DNA of 64,000 bases, from the NCBI GenBank assembly GCA_963756025.1, contig CAVWMF010000007.1:868001-932000 (forward strand), given 5' to 3'. Every line of letters starts with the position of its first letter. Within the stretch, counting starts at the first letter, position 1. The position numbers and the translations under genes were made by a program. This DNA is from Bog-473 sp963756025. Lineage in GTDB: Bacteria > Actinomycetota > Acidimicrobiia > Acidimicrobiales > RAAP-2. This document shows, piece after piece, positions 53,482-63,076 of the stretch. A model generated the notes under the pieces. The model was not told the origin of the DNA and searched no databases. It saw only the letters and a list, made by a program, of their open reading frames with translations.

Positions 53482-53490
53482 CTTTTAGCA

Positions 53491-54233
<743 letters not shown>

Positions 54234-54237
<4 letters not shown>

Positions 54238-55475
54238 CGACGACCCCGCTGAATGTCGAGGCATTGCGCAAGGACTTCCCGCTCCTCACCAGGACGGTGC
54301 ACGACCGCCCGATCGTCTACCTCGACTCGGCCTCGTCGGCGTTGCAGCCGCACGCCGTCATCAACGCGATGGCCCGCTACTACGAGACCACGCACGCCAA
54401 CGTGCACCGCGGCGTCTACGCCACGGCCGAGGAAGCGACGCACCTCTACGAGCAGGCGCGTCTGGTGGTCGGCCGTTTCATCGGCGCACCGGCGCCGGCC
54501 GACGAGATCGTCTTCAGCAAGAACACGACCGAGTCGATCAACCTGGTGGCGCACACGTGGGCCCGCACCAATCTCAAGGCAGGCGATCGCATCCTGCTGA
54601 CCGAGATGGAGCACCACGCCAACATCGTGCCGTGGCTCATGCTGGCCGAAGAGGTCGGCCTCGAGCTGCGCTACATACCCGTCGACGGAGAGGGCCGCCT
54701 CGACCTGAGCGACCTGAGCACCCTGGTGGCCGGGGTGAAACTGGTGGGCGTCTCCGCCATGTCGAACGTCCTCGGCACCATCAATCCGATCACCGAGATC
54801 GCGGGCGTCGCCCACAGTGCCGGGGCACTGGTCCTGGTCGACGGCGCACAGTTGGTACCCCACGCCCCTCTCGACGTCGCCGCGCTCGGGGCCGATTTCC
54901 TCGCCTTCTCCGGCCACAAGATGATGGGGCCGACCGGGATCGGGGTGCTGTGGGCCCGCCGCGAGCTCCTCAATGCCATGCCGCCGTTCCTCGGTGGTGG
55001 GGGCATGATCCTCGATGTGAAGCTCGACTCGTTCCGCCCAGCGCCCCCTCCCGGACGATTCGAAGCGGGCACGCCGCCGATCGCCGAAGCAGTAGGGCTC
55101 TCGACTGCCGTCGGGTACCTCAGTGACATCGGCATGGACCGCATCCGCGCCCACGAGCTCGATCTCACCAACTATGCGCTGGCGCGCCTCGAGGAGAAGC
55201 TGGGCGGCGATTGCCGGATCTTCGGACCACCCGCCGGCAGCGACCGGGGCGGGGTGATCTCCCTCGCCTACCGCGACGTCCACGCCCACGACCTGGCACA
55301 GGTGCTGGACCAGTTCGGGGTCTGCGTACGTCCCGGTCACCACTGCGCCAAGCCGCTCATGCGCAAGCTGGGGGTCCAGGCCACGGCCCGGGCCTCATTG
55401 TCCCTGTTCAGCGACGAGCACGACATCGAAGTATTGATTGAGGGTTTGGTGGAAGCCGGTAGATTGTTCGGGTGA
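54234..55475 (+). CDS. sufS: Cysteine desulfurase SufS
   Basis: PLP enzyme that takes sulfur from cysteine for Fe-S assembly. The 413-residue protein has YLDSASSALQPHAVI, HANVHRGVYATAEEAT, EHHANIVPW, the PLP lysine in FSGHKMMGPTG, and the persulfide cysteine in PGHHCAKPLM. SufS of this group II type hands sulfur to SufU, encoded next with a GTGA overlap. ATG 54234 is chosen; GTG 54228 would add two residues. Confidence 0.96.
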
Positions 55476-55956
55476 GTTCAGACTTCGACGATCTCTACCG
55501 GGAGATCATCCTCGACCATTACCGCTCGCCGCGGAACCGGGGCGAGCTCGAGTCCCCCCGGCGCACCGGGTGGAGGGTTTCAACCCACTGTGCGGGGACG
55601 AGGTCGTGATCAGTCTTCTCGTCGAGGACGGCAAGCTGGCCGATCTGAAGATCGACGGCTCGGGGTGCTCCATCAGCCAGTCGTCCGCATCCCTGATGTC
55701 CTCTGCGGTCAAGGGCAAGTCGCTCGACGAGGTGCGCCAGCTCATCCAGACTTTCAAGGGCATGATGTCGATCCACGAGGCACACCTCGGCAAGGACGGC
55801 GAGAACGAGGAGCCCGAGGAGATCAACCTCAGCAAGCTCGGCGAGTTGGCGGCCTTGCAGGGTGTCGTGAAGTTCCCGGTGCGCATCAAATGCGCCACCC
55901 TCAGTTGGGTCGCCCTGGCGCAGGGACTCGACGAAGTGGCGGCGGAAGCCTCCTGA
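55472..55956 (+). CDS. sufU: SufU zinc-dependent sulfur acceptor, frameshifted
   Basis: Accepts persulfide sulfur from SufS. The N-terminus SSDFDDLYREIILDHYRSPRNRGELES is in the GTG 55472 frame. From about 55560 the gene continues in another frame as HRVEGFNPLCGDEVVISLL. Adding one C to the run of six C at 55554-55559 gives a seamless ESPPAHRVEG. Zinc ligands are all present: Cys and Asp in NPLCGDE, Cys in GSGCSIS, Cys in RIKCATL. The length of about 162 residues is normal. The following gene begins one base after its stop. Confidence 0.92.
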
Positions 55957-55957
55957 C

Positions 55958-56596
55958 GTGACCGACGTCGAGGTCTTCGTCGACCCGAGCTGCCCTTGGG
56001 CCTGGATCACGTCCCGCTGGGCCAAGGAAGTTGCGGTCGCTCGTGATCTGACCCTCACCTGGCGTTCGTACTGTCTCGAGATCCGCGACGACTACGACGT
56101 CGCCCCGACGGTGCCCGCGACGATGCGGGAGACGGCGCTGGCCGCGCACGCCATTTCGCACCGCATGCTGCGGATCTTCGAAGCGGTGCGGGCCGAGAGC
56201 GGCGAAGCCGCGGTGGACGCTCTCTACACGGAATGGGGACGGCTGTACTTCGACACCGCCCCCGGTGGCGGCGACGCGCTGCTCGCTGAGTGCCTGTCTT
56301 CGAGCGGGCTCGACGCCGGCCTCGCCGCAGCCGCCGACGAAGCGAAGTGGGACACGCCGATCGTCGAGTCGATGGAGGTGGCCTACGCCTTCGGGGGGCC
56401 GAAGACCCAGACGCCGACCATCGTGGTCCGGGCCACGCCTCCGTACGGCTTCAAGGGTCCGGTCATGGCGCCGGCACCCACCGGCGAGGCCGCGGCCCAA
56501 CTCTGGGATGCCATCACGGTCCTCGCCCTCGAGCCGGGCTTTTTCGAGATCACGCGACCCCGGGTCAATCCTCCCCGGCCTCCACGCAGCAGCTGA
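55958..56596 (+). CDS. DsbA-family reductase, mycothiol-dependent nitroreductase (Rv2466c)-like
   Basis: A 212-residue thioredoxin-fold protein. DPSCPWAWITSRWAKEV carries a C-P-W-A active site, the same as in the mycobacterial mycothiol-dependent reductase Rv2466c. PTIVVRA near 150 fits the cis-proline loop region. Its position directly after sufU suggests cotranscription, and a role in thiol redox balance or protection of nascent clusters is a reasonable inference. GTG 55958. It also implies that the organism makes mycothiol, as Actinobacteria do. Confidence 0.8.
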   Translation: MTDVEVFVDPSCPWAWITSRWAKEVAVARDLTLTWRSYCLEIRDDYDVAPTVPATMRETALAAHAISHRMLRIFEAVRAESGEAAVDALYTEWGRLYFDTAPGGGDALLAECLSSSGLDAGLAAAADEAKWDTPIVESMEVAYAFGGPKTQTPTIVVRATPPYGFKGPVMAPAPTGEAAAQLWDAITVLALEPGFFEITRPRVNPPRPPRSS

Positions 56597-56641
56597 ACCG
56601 ATCGGTCCGACCCGGGCCCGAAGTCGATCTACCCTGGTCCC

Positions 56642-56977
56642 ATGCCCGATGAATCGTCCGGACCCCAGTGGTACACGGTCAGGTGCCTGTTCGGAACCTC
56701 GCGGGGTGAGGGCTTCTCCTACGAAGAGCGCATGACGCTGTGGTACACCGACAGCTTCGACGATGCCATCGCGCTGGCCGAGAAGGAGGCGACGACGTAC
56801 GCCGCAACCGCCAAGGTCGACTATCTCGACTTGGCCCAGGTCTACCTCCTCCCGGGCCATCCGACCAGTGGCGCCGAGGTGTTCTCACTCATCCGCGACA
56901 GCGAGCTGGCGTCGGACGACTACCTCGACAGCTTCTTCGACACAGGGACGGAACGGCAGTCCATCTGGGGCGAGTAA
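56642..56977 (+). CDS. Small DUF4288-like protein
   Basis: A 111-residue protein resembling DUF4288: WYTVRCLFGTSRGEGFSYEERMTLWYTDSFDDAIALAEKEA is a strand pair with a helix, and the sequence is rich in acidic residues. No catalytic motif is visible. ATG 56642. The function of the family is unknown. Convergent with the membrane protein gene. Confidence 0.65.
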   Translation: MPDESSGPQWYTVRCLFGTSRGEGFSYEERMTLWYTDSFDDAIALAEKEATTYAATAKVDYLDLAQVYLLPGHPTSGAEVFSLIRDSELASDDYLDSFFDTGTERQSIWGE

Positions 56978-56989
56978 GCGGGGCAGCTT

Positions 56990-57640
56990 CTACGCGTCGA
57001 CCGTCAGGAGCGCGGATTCCACCTTGGCCCCCCACTGCACGGTGATCCCGTCGCTCCGCATCATCACCACGAACTGCCTGATCGAGAGGTAGATGGCCAG
57101 CGCCGTCATGGAATACGTCACGGCTGCCCGCTCCAGGACGAAGGCGTGGAGCGATGAGGTCACCAGCAGCCAGAGCACGAAAAGGGCGTTGAGCAGGAGC
57201 ACGGTGGCCCAGAGGACCGAGATCCGCACGAAGAACCTGTGCACCAGCGGCCGGGCCAGTATCTCGGGGTCGATGGGGCAGAAGTCCCCGGCGAAGCGCT
57301 GCGTGAAGGGACGCCTGATCAGGGCCGAGCCGAAGAGCACGAAGGCGATCACGATCGTCCCGGCCAACGGCTGCGCGAAGTAGATGAACGCACTGCCCGT
57401 GATGAACGAGACCGTCGTGCGCAAGAGGAGAAGCAAGGTTCCCAACATCAACAACATGGAAATGCGCTCTCCCCGGTGCAGCCTGCGGGCCAAGGCCAGG
57501 AACGACCAGGCCAGCGCCGCGATCAGCGCACCCCTGAACCCCCACAAGGTCAACACCAGGTAGAAGAGGGCCAGTGGGGCCACGATGGCCTCGAGGACCA
57601 CGGGTAGGGCGTGGCGCAAGGCCGCCATCGGCGCCGGCAT
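56990..57640 (-). CDS. VC0807-like integral membrane protein
   Basis: A polytopic membrane protein of about 216 residues with five or six hydrophobic helices (LPVVLEAIVAPLALFYLVL, LIAALAWSFLALARRL, ISMLLMLGTLLLLLRT, GTIVIAFVLFGSAL, ISVLWATVLLLNALFVLWLL). RRLHRGERIS and FCPIDPE are reminiscent of VC0807-family proteins, which resemble intracellular septation protein A. ATG 57640 (TTGAGG immediately upstream) is the suggested start. An ATG at 57748 would add a hydrophilic extension I think non-coding. Role unknown. Confidence 0.65.
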   Translation of the reverse strand: MPAPMAALRHALPVVLEAIVAPLALFYLVLTLWGFRGALIAALAWSFLALARRLHRGERISMLLMLGTLLLLLRTTVSFITGSAFIYFAQPLAGTIVIAFVLFGSALIRRPFTQRFAGDFCPIDPEILARPLVHRFFVRISVLWATVLLLNALFVLWLLVTSSLHAFVLERAAVTYSMTALAIYLSIRQFVVMMRSDGITVQWGAKVESALLTVDA

Positions 57641-57882
57641 CCTCAAGATGCCCCCGCTCTTGCCGCACTCATGTGCCGCGATGGTGAGTCTCGGAAGCTC
57701 CCCTCGGCAAGTGGCCTTGTCCCGCACTGCGTTCCCCTTGCGTCCCATGGGGACCGCCGATCGTTGTCTCCGAGAGCGGAGGCGCTTCGCTCGTCGTGAG
57801 CTGGGCCCACTCTACGACCAATCGCACCACGAATTTCGTCCACCCGGGTGCAATTCGGTTGCTTGTGGGGCAGCGGACGTCC

Positions 57883-59262
57883 TTAGGCCGGAGTGCATGG
57901 CGTGGGGTCGAACGACGGAACCGCCGTTGTCGTGGGCGTCGTCGTGCCGGTTTGCGCACCCGTTGGAGCAGTCGTGGCGGTGACGGTCGGCGGGGGTTCT
58001 GCCACACCGTCGGCGTTGGGCGGCGGATTGGTCGGCGTGACCAGGGAGGACCCGAAAAGGTCCACCAGCATCTGCTGTGCCGCCGGCTGAGCGGCCACCA
58101 GCACATCACCGAGGCCTGGGAAGGCCGAGCTGTTCTCCGTCGGCAACGTCTGTGCCGCCAACTCCCCGGCGTCGAAGGAGCGGTAGGTCTCGGCCAGTCC
58201 GATCAGCTGGTCGGCACTGAACCCGTCATCGATCTCGAGACCCTCGTGGAGCGAGCCGGCAAATTTGGCGAGGGCAATGGGGTTGGTCTCCTTGGACTTG
58301 ACCGCGGTGACCAGCGCTCGGAGGAAGGCGTCCTGGCGGGCGATCCGCCCGAAGTCACTCGTCCCGTCGTACTGCCACTCGCCGTTCGCGTCGTACTGGT
58401 AATGGCGGGAGCGGGCCACCGCCAGCGCTTGGGCTCCGCTCACCAACTGGCACCCGGGCGTGGTGATGTCGAGGCCAGAGTACGCATCCTTGGCCGGATA
58501 GTTGAAGTCGAGGTACACGCCGCCCACCGCATCAACCGCATCCTCGAACCCCGAGAAATCGATCACCGCCACGTGGTTGATCGGAATACCGAAGTTGGCC
58601 GTGATGGTCGCCACCAGTTGGTCCGTCCCCGCATCGAAGGCCGAGTTGATGCGGTTGAAGGTACCGAATTCGGTGGCGTTCGCCCCGAGCAACGACACGA
58701 CGGTGTCACGGGGAATGGAGAGGACCTGAATCTCCTTCTTCGATGGAGTGACGCGCCAGAGCTGCACCACGTCACTGCGCTGGCCCGTCACGACAGCGGA
58801 GGACCCGAAGGCCTGGCTGTTCTGCCCGACACGCGTGTCCGACCCGATGACGAGGACGGTGAACGGCGCACCGTTGTCCGCCGCGACCTCGTCGCTCACG
58901 TGGAGCTTGTTGATCGAATCGATGCTCCTCTGCAAGTAGAGATAGCCGCCGCCGGCGGCCAGCAGGGCCAGGACGACAACGGAGGCGACCACTGTGATGA
59001 CCTTGCGCCGCACGCTCCAGCGCGGTCGGCGTCGACCGTGCCGGCCACCGCCACTACCACTACCACCGCCACCGCCACCGCCACCGGCTTCGTCGATACG
59101 CGCGCCGAGTGCCGACAGCCCGGACTCGTTGGCCACCCCGTCCGCGGTGGAGCTGCTGCCGATCTGCTCGCCGAGGGCCTGGAGCCCGCTCGCGTTCGCG
59201 ACCTTGTCACGCCTTTTTCGGGAGCGGCTGGACCCGTCGTCCGGTGGACGACCGTTTGCCAT
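57883..59262 (-). CDS. LytR-CpsA-Psr (LCP) family cell-wall glycopolymer ligase
   Basis: A 459-residue membrane-anchored protein. The cytoplasmic N-terminus (about 85 residues) has two related LxALGxxI segments and a glycine/serine run. One transmembrane helix follows (VITVVASVVVLALLAAGGGYLYL). The extracytoplasmic LCP domain shows FTVLVIGSDTRVG, QRSDVVQLWRV, VLSIPRDTVV, GTFNRINSAFDAG, DFSGFEDAVDAVGGV and LAVARSRHYQYD with the conserved Arg residues that bind the lipid pyrophosphate. It ends in a Pro/Thr-rich tail. LCP enzymes join polymers such as arabinogalactan or teichoic acid to peptidoglycan. The glycan operon at 11-18 kb may supply its substrate. Confidence 0.92.
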   Translation of the reverse strand: MANGRPPDDGSSRSRKRRDKVANASGLQALGEQIGSSSTADGVANESGLSALGARIDEAGGGGGGGGSGSGGGRHGRRRPRWSVRRKVITVVASVVVLALLAAGGGYLYLQRSIDSINKLHVSDEVAADNGAPFTVLVIGSDTRVGQNSQAFGSSAVVTGQRSDVVQLWRVTPSKKEIQVLSIPRDTVVSLLGANATEFGTFNRINSAFDAGTDQLVATITANFGIPINHVAVIDFSGFEDAVDAVGGVYLDFNYPAKDAYSGLDITTPGCQLVSGAQALAVARSRHYQYDANGEWQYDGTSDFGRIARQDAFLRALVTAVKSKETNPIALAKFAGSLHEGLEIDDGFSADQLIGLAETYRSFDAGELAAQTLPTENSSAFPGLGDVLVAAQPAAQQMLVDLFGSSLVTPTNPPPNADGVAEPPPTVTATTAPTGAQTGTTTPTTTAVPSFDPTPCTPA

Positions 59263-59313
59263 GAGCCCTTACGGTACCAAGGGAGCGCTCCCGGTCCGGG
59301 TCACCCCCCTTTT

Positions 59314-60042
59314 TCAGGTGCTGTAGCCGGCGTAGCCCGTCTGCTCCAATTGCAGGGCGAGATCGGCATCACCCCGCGCCACGATGCGCCCGTCGACGAG
59401 CACGTGAACCATGTCAGCTTCGAGCTCGACGAGGAAGCGGTGGAAGTGCGTGATGGCGAGAAGGCCGACCCCCCACTCGACCGTCGCCAGCTGCAACCGT
59501 CGGGCCACATCCCCCAGCGCATCGACGTCGAGGCCCGAATCGATCTCGTCGAGGATGCACAGGGCCGGCTGGAGAACCCCGAGCTGCACCATCTCCGTCC
59601 GCTTTTTCTCCCCACCCGAAAGGTCCACGTTGAGAGGTCTGGTCAGGAGGCTCCGGTCGAGGCCGACCGCCTTGGCCTCCGCCACCAACCGTTCGTCGAG
59701 CGTGGCCTCGTCCTGGCCCTCCGCTGCCGCATCGAGCAGTGACCGCAGACCCACCCCGGGGACTTCCACCGGATTCTGCAGGGCGAGGAACAAGCCGGCG
59801 CGGGCCCGCTGCCATGCGGGCAGATCCACGAGTTCCTGACCATCCATCCGGATGCTCCCGGAGGTGACCGTTGTACCGGGGCGACCCATGAGGGCATGGG
59901 CCAACGTGCTCTTGCCGGAGCCGTTCGGCCCCATCACGACGTGCACCTCCCCGCTCTTGACCTCGAGATCGACCCCGTGCAGCACCTCACGCCCACCGAC
60001 GGACGCGTGAAGGTCCTCGACGACGAAGGTGTGGCCCGTCAT
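59314..60042 (-). CDS. sufC: SufC ATPase, second copy
   Basis: A 242-residue SufC paralogue with MGPNGSGKST, LFLALQNPVEVPGVGL, LSGGEKKRTEMVQLG, ILDEIDSGLDVDAL and AITHFHRF. It is the last gene of the sufB-...-sufD-Rieske-sufC set and so more likely the partner of this SufB and SufD. It overlaps the Rieske gene (ATGA). It is visibly diverged from the copy at 53491, so it is not a recent duplication. Confidence 0.93.
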   Translation of the reverse strand: MTGHTFVVEDLHASVGGREVLHGVDLEVKSGEVHVVMGPNGSGKSTLAHALMGRPGTTVTSGSIRMDGQELVDLPAWQRARAGLFLALQNPVEVPGVGLRSLLDAAAEGQDEATLDERLVAEAKAVGLDRSLLTRPLNVDLSGGEKKRTEMVQLGVLQPALCILDEIDSGLDVDALGDVARRLQLATVEWGVGLLAITHFHRFLVELEADMVHVLVDGRIVARGDADLALQLEQTGYAGYST

Positions 60043-60356
60043 GGGAGCACCACCGAGACGTTGCCGTCGGCGATCTCCACCTCGTAGACGGCGACGGCGT
60101 GCGTCGCCGGAAGAGAACAGGGGCTCCCGGTCAGCAGGCTGAACGTACTGCCGTGCCGTGGGCACTCGATCTCGCGTTCTTCGACCCACACCTCGCCCTC
60201 GGCCAAGGAGTAGTTCTCGTGGCTGCAGCGATCACCGACCGCGTGGAACTCGTCGTCCGTGCGGACGAGGGCGATGCGATGACCGGCGACATCGAACCGC
60301 TTGGCCTGGCCGGACGACAGATCGTCGACGCGGCAGAGAATGGCGGTCTCAGGCAT
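60039..60356 (-). CDS. Rieske-type [2Fe-2S] ferredoxin
   Basis: A 105-residue Rieske ferredoxin of the non-haem-oxygenase type. Cluster ligands are Cys and His in DRCSHEN and in IECPRHGSTF (CxH and CxxH). The surrounding CSLPATHAVAVYEVEI is standard. It is placed between sufD and sufC with overlapping stops and starts at both ends, a known arrangement in actinobacterial suf operons. It may supply electrons for cluster assembly. ATG 60356. Confidence 0.92.
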   Translation of the reverse strand: MPETAILCRVDDLSSGQAKRFDVAGHRIALVRTDDEFHAVGDRCSHENYSLAEGEVWVEEREIECPRHGSTFSLLTGSPCSLPATHAVAVYEVEIADGNVSVVLP

Positions 60357-61675
60357 CGTCGGCCTCCCGGGCCGTCCGGCGATCGCCGAAGGCGGAATCG
60401 AGCCGGGCGTGGACTTCTCGTCTTGAGGAGCGGTGTCACGGCGGGAATCGGGCCCCGATCGATGATGTGGTCGAAGAACCCCTGCACGATCAGGCCCTCT
60501 GCGACATCGGGTATCACGCCCCGTGACTCGATGTAGTAGCGCTGATCCTCGTCGATCGGCCCGACCGTCGACGCATGGGAACACTTCACATCGTTCTCCA
60601 GAATGTCCAGGTTCGGAACCGAATCGGCGTGTGCACCCTCGTCGAGCACGAGGTTGTGGTTGGTCTGCCGGGCGTCGGAGCGCACTGCCCCGCGGTGCAC
60701 CCGGATCAGGCCGCTGTAGACGGAATGAGAGGTGCCGGCGACGGCCCCCTGGCAGAGAAGCTCACTGTTCGTGCGCGGGGCCACATGGTCCTGCAGCGTG
60801 CGGATGTCATGCACCTGTGTCCCGTGGCCGAGATACGTCGAGAGAATTTCGCTGCGCGCGCCGCGGCCGTCCACCGAGACGTCGGCGCGCACCCGGTCGT
60901 AGTCGCCCCCGAGCCCGATGGTGAAGGTGCGCATGACGGAGTCCGCTCCACCGCGGGCCGCCAAGCGGGCAATGGACCATGCCGCGTCGTTCAAGATCTG
61001 CAGCGACACGTAGGAGAGCGAGGCACCGTCGCCGGCCATAAGCTCGGTCACGGGCACGACCAGCGTGCGCTCCCTTCCCCTCGGCCCTGCATAGACCTCG
61101 ACGACCGCGACGCGCGCGCCATCACCGAGCCGGATGCACGTGCGCGGCAGCACGGCGGTGCCCGCAGCGGCACCGGCGCTGCCTTCACACCAGTGGACGA
61201 CGAGGATCGGATCGGGGATGGCCACCCCGGCGGGCACGTCGATGAGGACGGCGTCAGGCAGGAACGCGTCGTTGAGGAGGACCAGCGCGTCCCCGCCGAT
61301 CTGGGCCCCTCCGACCATTTCCGAGCCGCCGGGGACATCGTTGCAACCGCCGAACCCGAGGACGCTCTCCCCTTCGGAGGTGTGGAACGAAAGAGGGTGG
61401 CCGTTGTGCACCGTGGCCTCGGCCGAAAGACGGCCGATGGTCGACGCCACCAGCTTGCGGAAGATCTCCCCTTCCTCCGGCAAGGGTCCGGGGGAGGTCA
61501 CGACGGGAGCGAACTCCTCGAGCTTGAGCTCGTCGATCGGCGTGTAGCGCCAGACTTCTTCACTTTCCGAAGGCATGGCGGCCGACTCCCAGGCGACCAC
61601 GCCAGCCGCGCGCCGGTCACGGAGCCATGCCGGGCCCGTGAAGGCGGCAGAACTCTCGGCGTTGAACGTGTACAG
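60349..61675 (-). CDS. sufD: SufD scaffold subunit, frameshifted
   Basis: Partner of SufB in the SufBCD complex. EEVWRYTPIDELKLEEF is the N-terminal signature. The beta-helix core has SGLIRVHRGAVRSDARQTNHNLVLDEGAHADSVPNLDI, DVKCSHASTVGPIDEDQRYYIESRG and AEGLIVQGFFDHII, all SufD hallmarks. Near 60425 one extra base shifts the frame; corrected, it ends REVHARLDSAFGDRRTAREADDA with the stop at 60349, overlapping the Rieske start. At the 5' end the family-like YTFNAESSAAFTGPAWLRDRR is preceded only by a CTG (61675, AGAGG upstream) and no ATG or GTG before GTG 61600, so the start is unusual or miscalled. Confidence 0.9.
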
Positions 61676-61842
61676 GGTGAACCTCTTTCAGATGCTGGAG
61701 CGACGCGGCGTACGGTTGGCACGGTGCCCGGCGAGGGGATCCCGCATCGGATCCCCGACGGCGCCGCCCCGGGGGCGGACCTATCGCACCAGGTACTCTA
61801 GTGGCCTCCTGGACAGCCGCTACCGGGGATTAGCCTGCCGCT

Positions 61843-62691
61843 ATGGGTGACTCCCCGACATTCGCATCGCCGGTTCTCTCCGTAGAACGCTCCGGCGCCG
61901 TGGCCACGCTGTGGCTCGACCGGCCCGAAGCCCGCAACGCCATGGGAGAGGACCTCTGGCGTGACCTGCCCAAAGCCATGGAGGTGCTCGGCAACGACCC
62001 CGAGGTGCGCGTCATCGTCGTGGCTGCCAAGGGGCCCCATTTCTCCGTGGGTCTCGACCTCAAGGCGATGGGCGGGCTGCTGAGCGGCGTGGGCGCCGCT
62101 CCGGGCCAGGGGACTTCGGGAGCGGAAAAGGCGTTGCAGGCCCGTCGGGACATCCAGCGCCTGCAAGCTTCCATCACCGCGGTGGCGCGGTGCCCCAAGC
62201 CGGTCATCGCCGCCGTGCACGGCTATTGCATCGGCGGGGGCGTCGATCTGATCGCCGCCTGCGACATCCGGCTGGCCGCGGCCGATGCGGTCTTCTCGGT
62301 CAGAGAGGCCAAGGTGGCGATCGTGGCCGACCTCGGGAGCCTGCAGCGGCTCCCGGCGATCATCGGCGCCGGGCATGTGGCCGAGCTGGCCTTCACCGGC
62401 AAGGACATCACCGCCGCCCGGGCGAAGGAGATCGGCCTGGTGAACGACGTGGCCGTTGACGCAGAAGCGGTGCAGCAGGAGGCCTCGGCCCTGGCGCAGG
62501 AGATCGCAGCCAACTCCCCGCTGGCGGTGCAGGGCACCAAGGCTATTTTGGCCGCCAACGAAGGCAGGACGGTGGCCGAGGGCCTGGACTATGTCGCCAC
62601 CTGGAACGCAGGCATGCTCGGCTCCGACGATCTGGTCGAGGCCATGAAGGCGTTCATGGAGCGCCGGGCGCCCACGTTCACCGGGCGCTGA
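61843..62691 (+). CDS. Crotonase-family enoyl-CoA hydratase/isomerase (dienoyl-CoA isomerase-like)
   Basis: A 282-residue crotonase. LDRPEARNAMGEDLW and FSVGLDLKAMGG form the CoA site, and HGYCIGGGVDLIAACDIRLAA the oxyanion hole. VREAKVAIVADLGSLQRLP resembles delta3,5-delta2,4-dienoyl-CoA isomerase, in which an Asp and a Glu at these positions are catalytic. It would act in beta-oxidation of unsaturated or branched acyl-CoA. ATG 61843. It lies on the opposite strand inside the suf cluster, divergent from sufD and four bases convergent with the Cys-rich gene, an odd insertion. Confidence 0.9.
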   Translation: MGDSPTFASPVLSVERSGAVATLWLDRPEARNAMGEDLWRDLPKAMEVLGNDPEVRVIVVAAKGPHFSVGLDLKAMGGLLSGVGAAPGQGTSGAEKALQARRDIQRLQASITAVARCPKPVIAAVHGYCIGGGVDLIAACDIRLAAADAVFSVREAKVAIVADLGSLQRLPAIIGAGHVAELAFTGKDITAARAKEIGLVNDVAVDAEAVQQEASALAQEIAANSPLAVQGTKAILAANEGRTVAEGLDYVATWNAGMLGSDDLVEAMKAFMERRAPTFTGR

Positions 62692-62695
62692 ACGC

Positions 62696-63034
62696 TCAGC
62701 GCTTCCGGCGCCACCAACGATTTTCGGCGCGTTCCTTGCGCTCGTCCTCGGCCCTGACGTCAGCCAGTACGCCGGGAGCGACGTCATTGACGATCTCCTC
62801 CACCGAATTCAGGAACTCGGCCACTTCGGGCCCTCCGGCGCCGGGCTCGTCCTCGATGGCCGGCTCGACGAGGCTGCCGTGCACCCAGCCGACATCCGCC
62901 AGTCGCCGATGGTAGGAGGGGCAGTTCTCCGGGCAGCGCCACGGGGCTTCGGGTGCGAGGTCGAGCACGCAGAAGCGGGCGGCCTCTCCCGAGGCGTAGG
63001 TCCTGCTCTGAAAGTGGGTGCATTCCTCGCGCAT
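62696..63034 (-). CDS. Small four-cysteine protein downstream of sufB
   Basis: A protein of about 112 residues I do not recognise. Its first half has four cysteines, in REECTHFQSR, ARFCVLDL and WRCPENCPSY (spacing about 17, 11 and 3). That pattern could bind a metal or an Fe-S cluster. The second half is acidic and ends in a basic RWWRRKR. The start is ATG 63034; GTG 63040 or 63061 are alternatives, the last being 15 bases from the sufB stop. Position directly after sufB on the same strand suggests a role in Fe-S assembly or its control. Confidence 0.65.
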   Translation of the reverse strand: MREECTHFQSRTYASGEAARFCVLDLAPEAPWRCPENCPSYHRRLADVGWVHGSLVEPAIEDEPGAGGPEVAEFLNSVEEIVNDVAPGVLADVRAEDERKERAENRWWRRKR

Positions 63035-63076
63035 CGGCACGGGTCTATGGTGCCACGTCACCCGGGACCGAGTCGA

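Noticed and set aside
57641..57748. N-terminal extension of the VC0807-like membrane protein
   Set aside because: Hydrophilic, charged sequence with no family resemblance and no ribosome binding site before the upstream ATG.
57796..59742. 648-codon open frame on the plus strand
   Set aside because: It is opposite to the LCP gene and sufC and has low-complexity Arg/His/Asp composition typical of antisense frames in GC-rich DNA.
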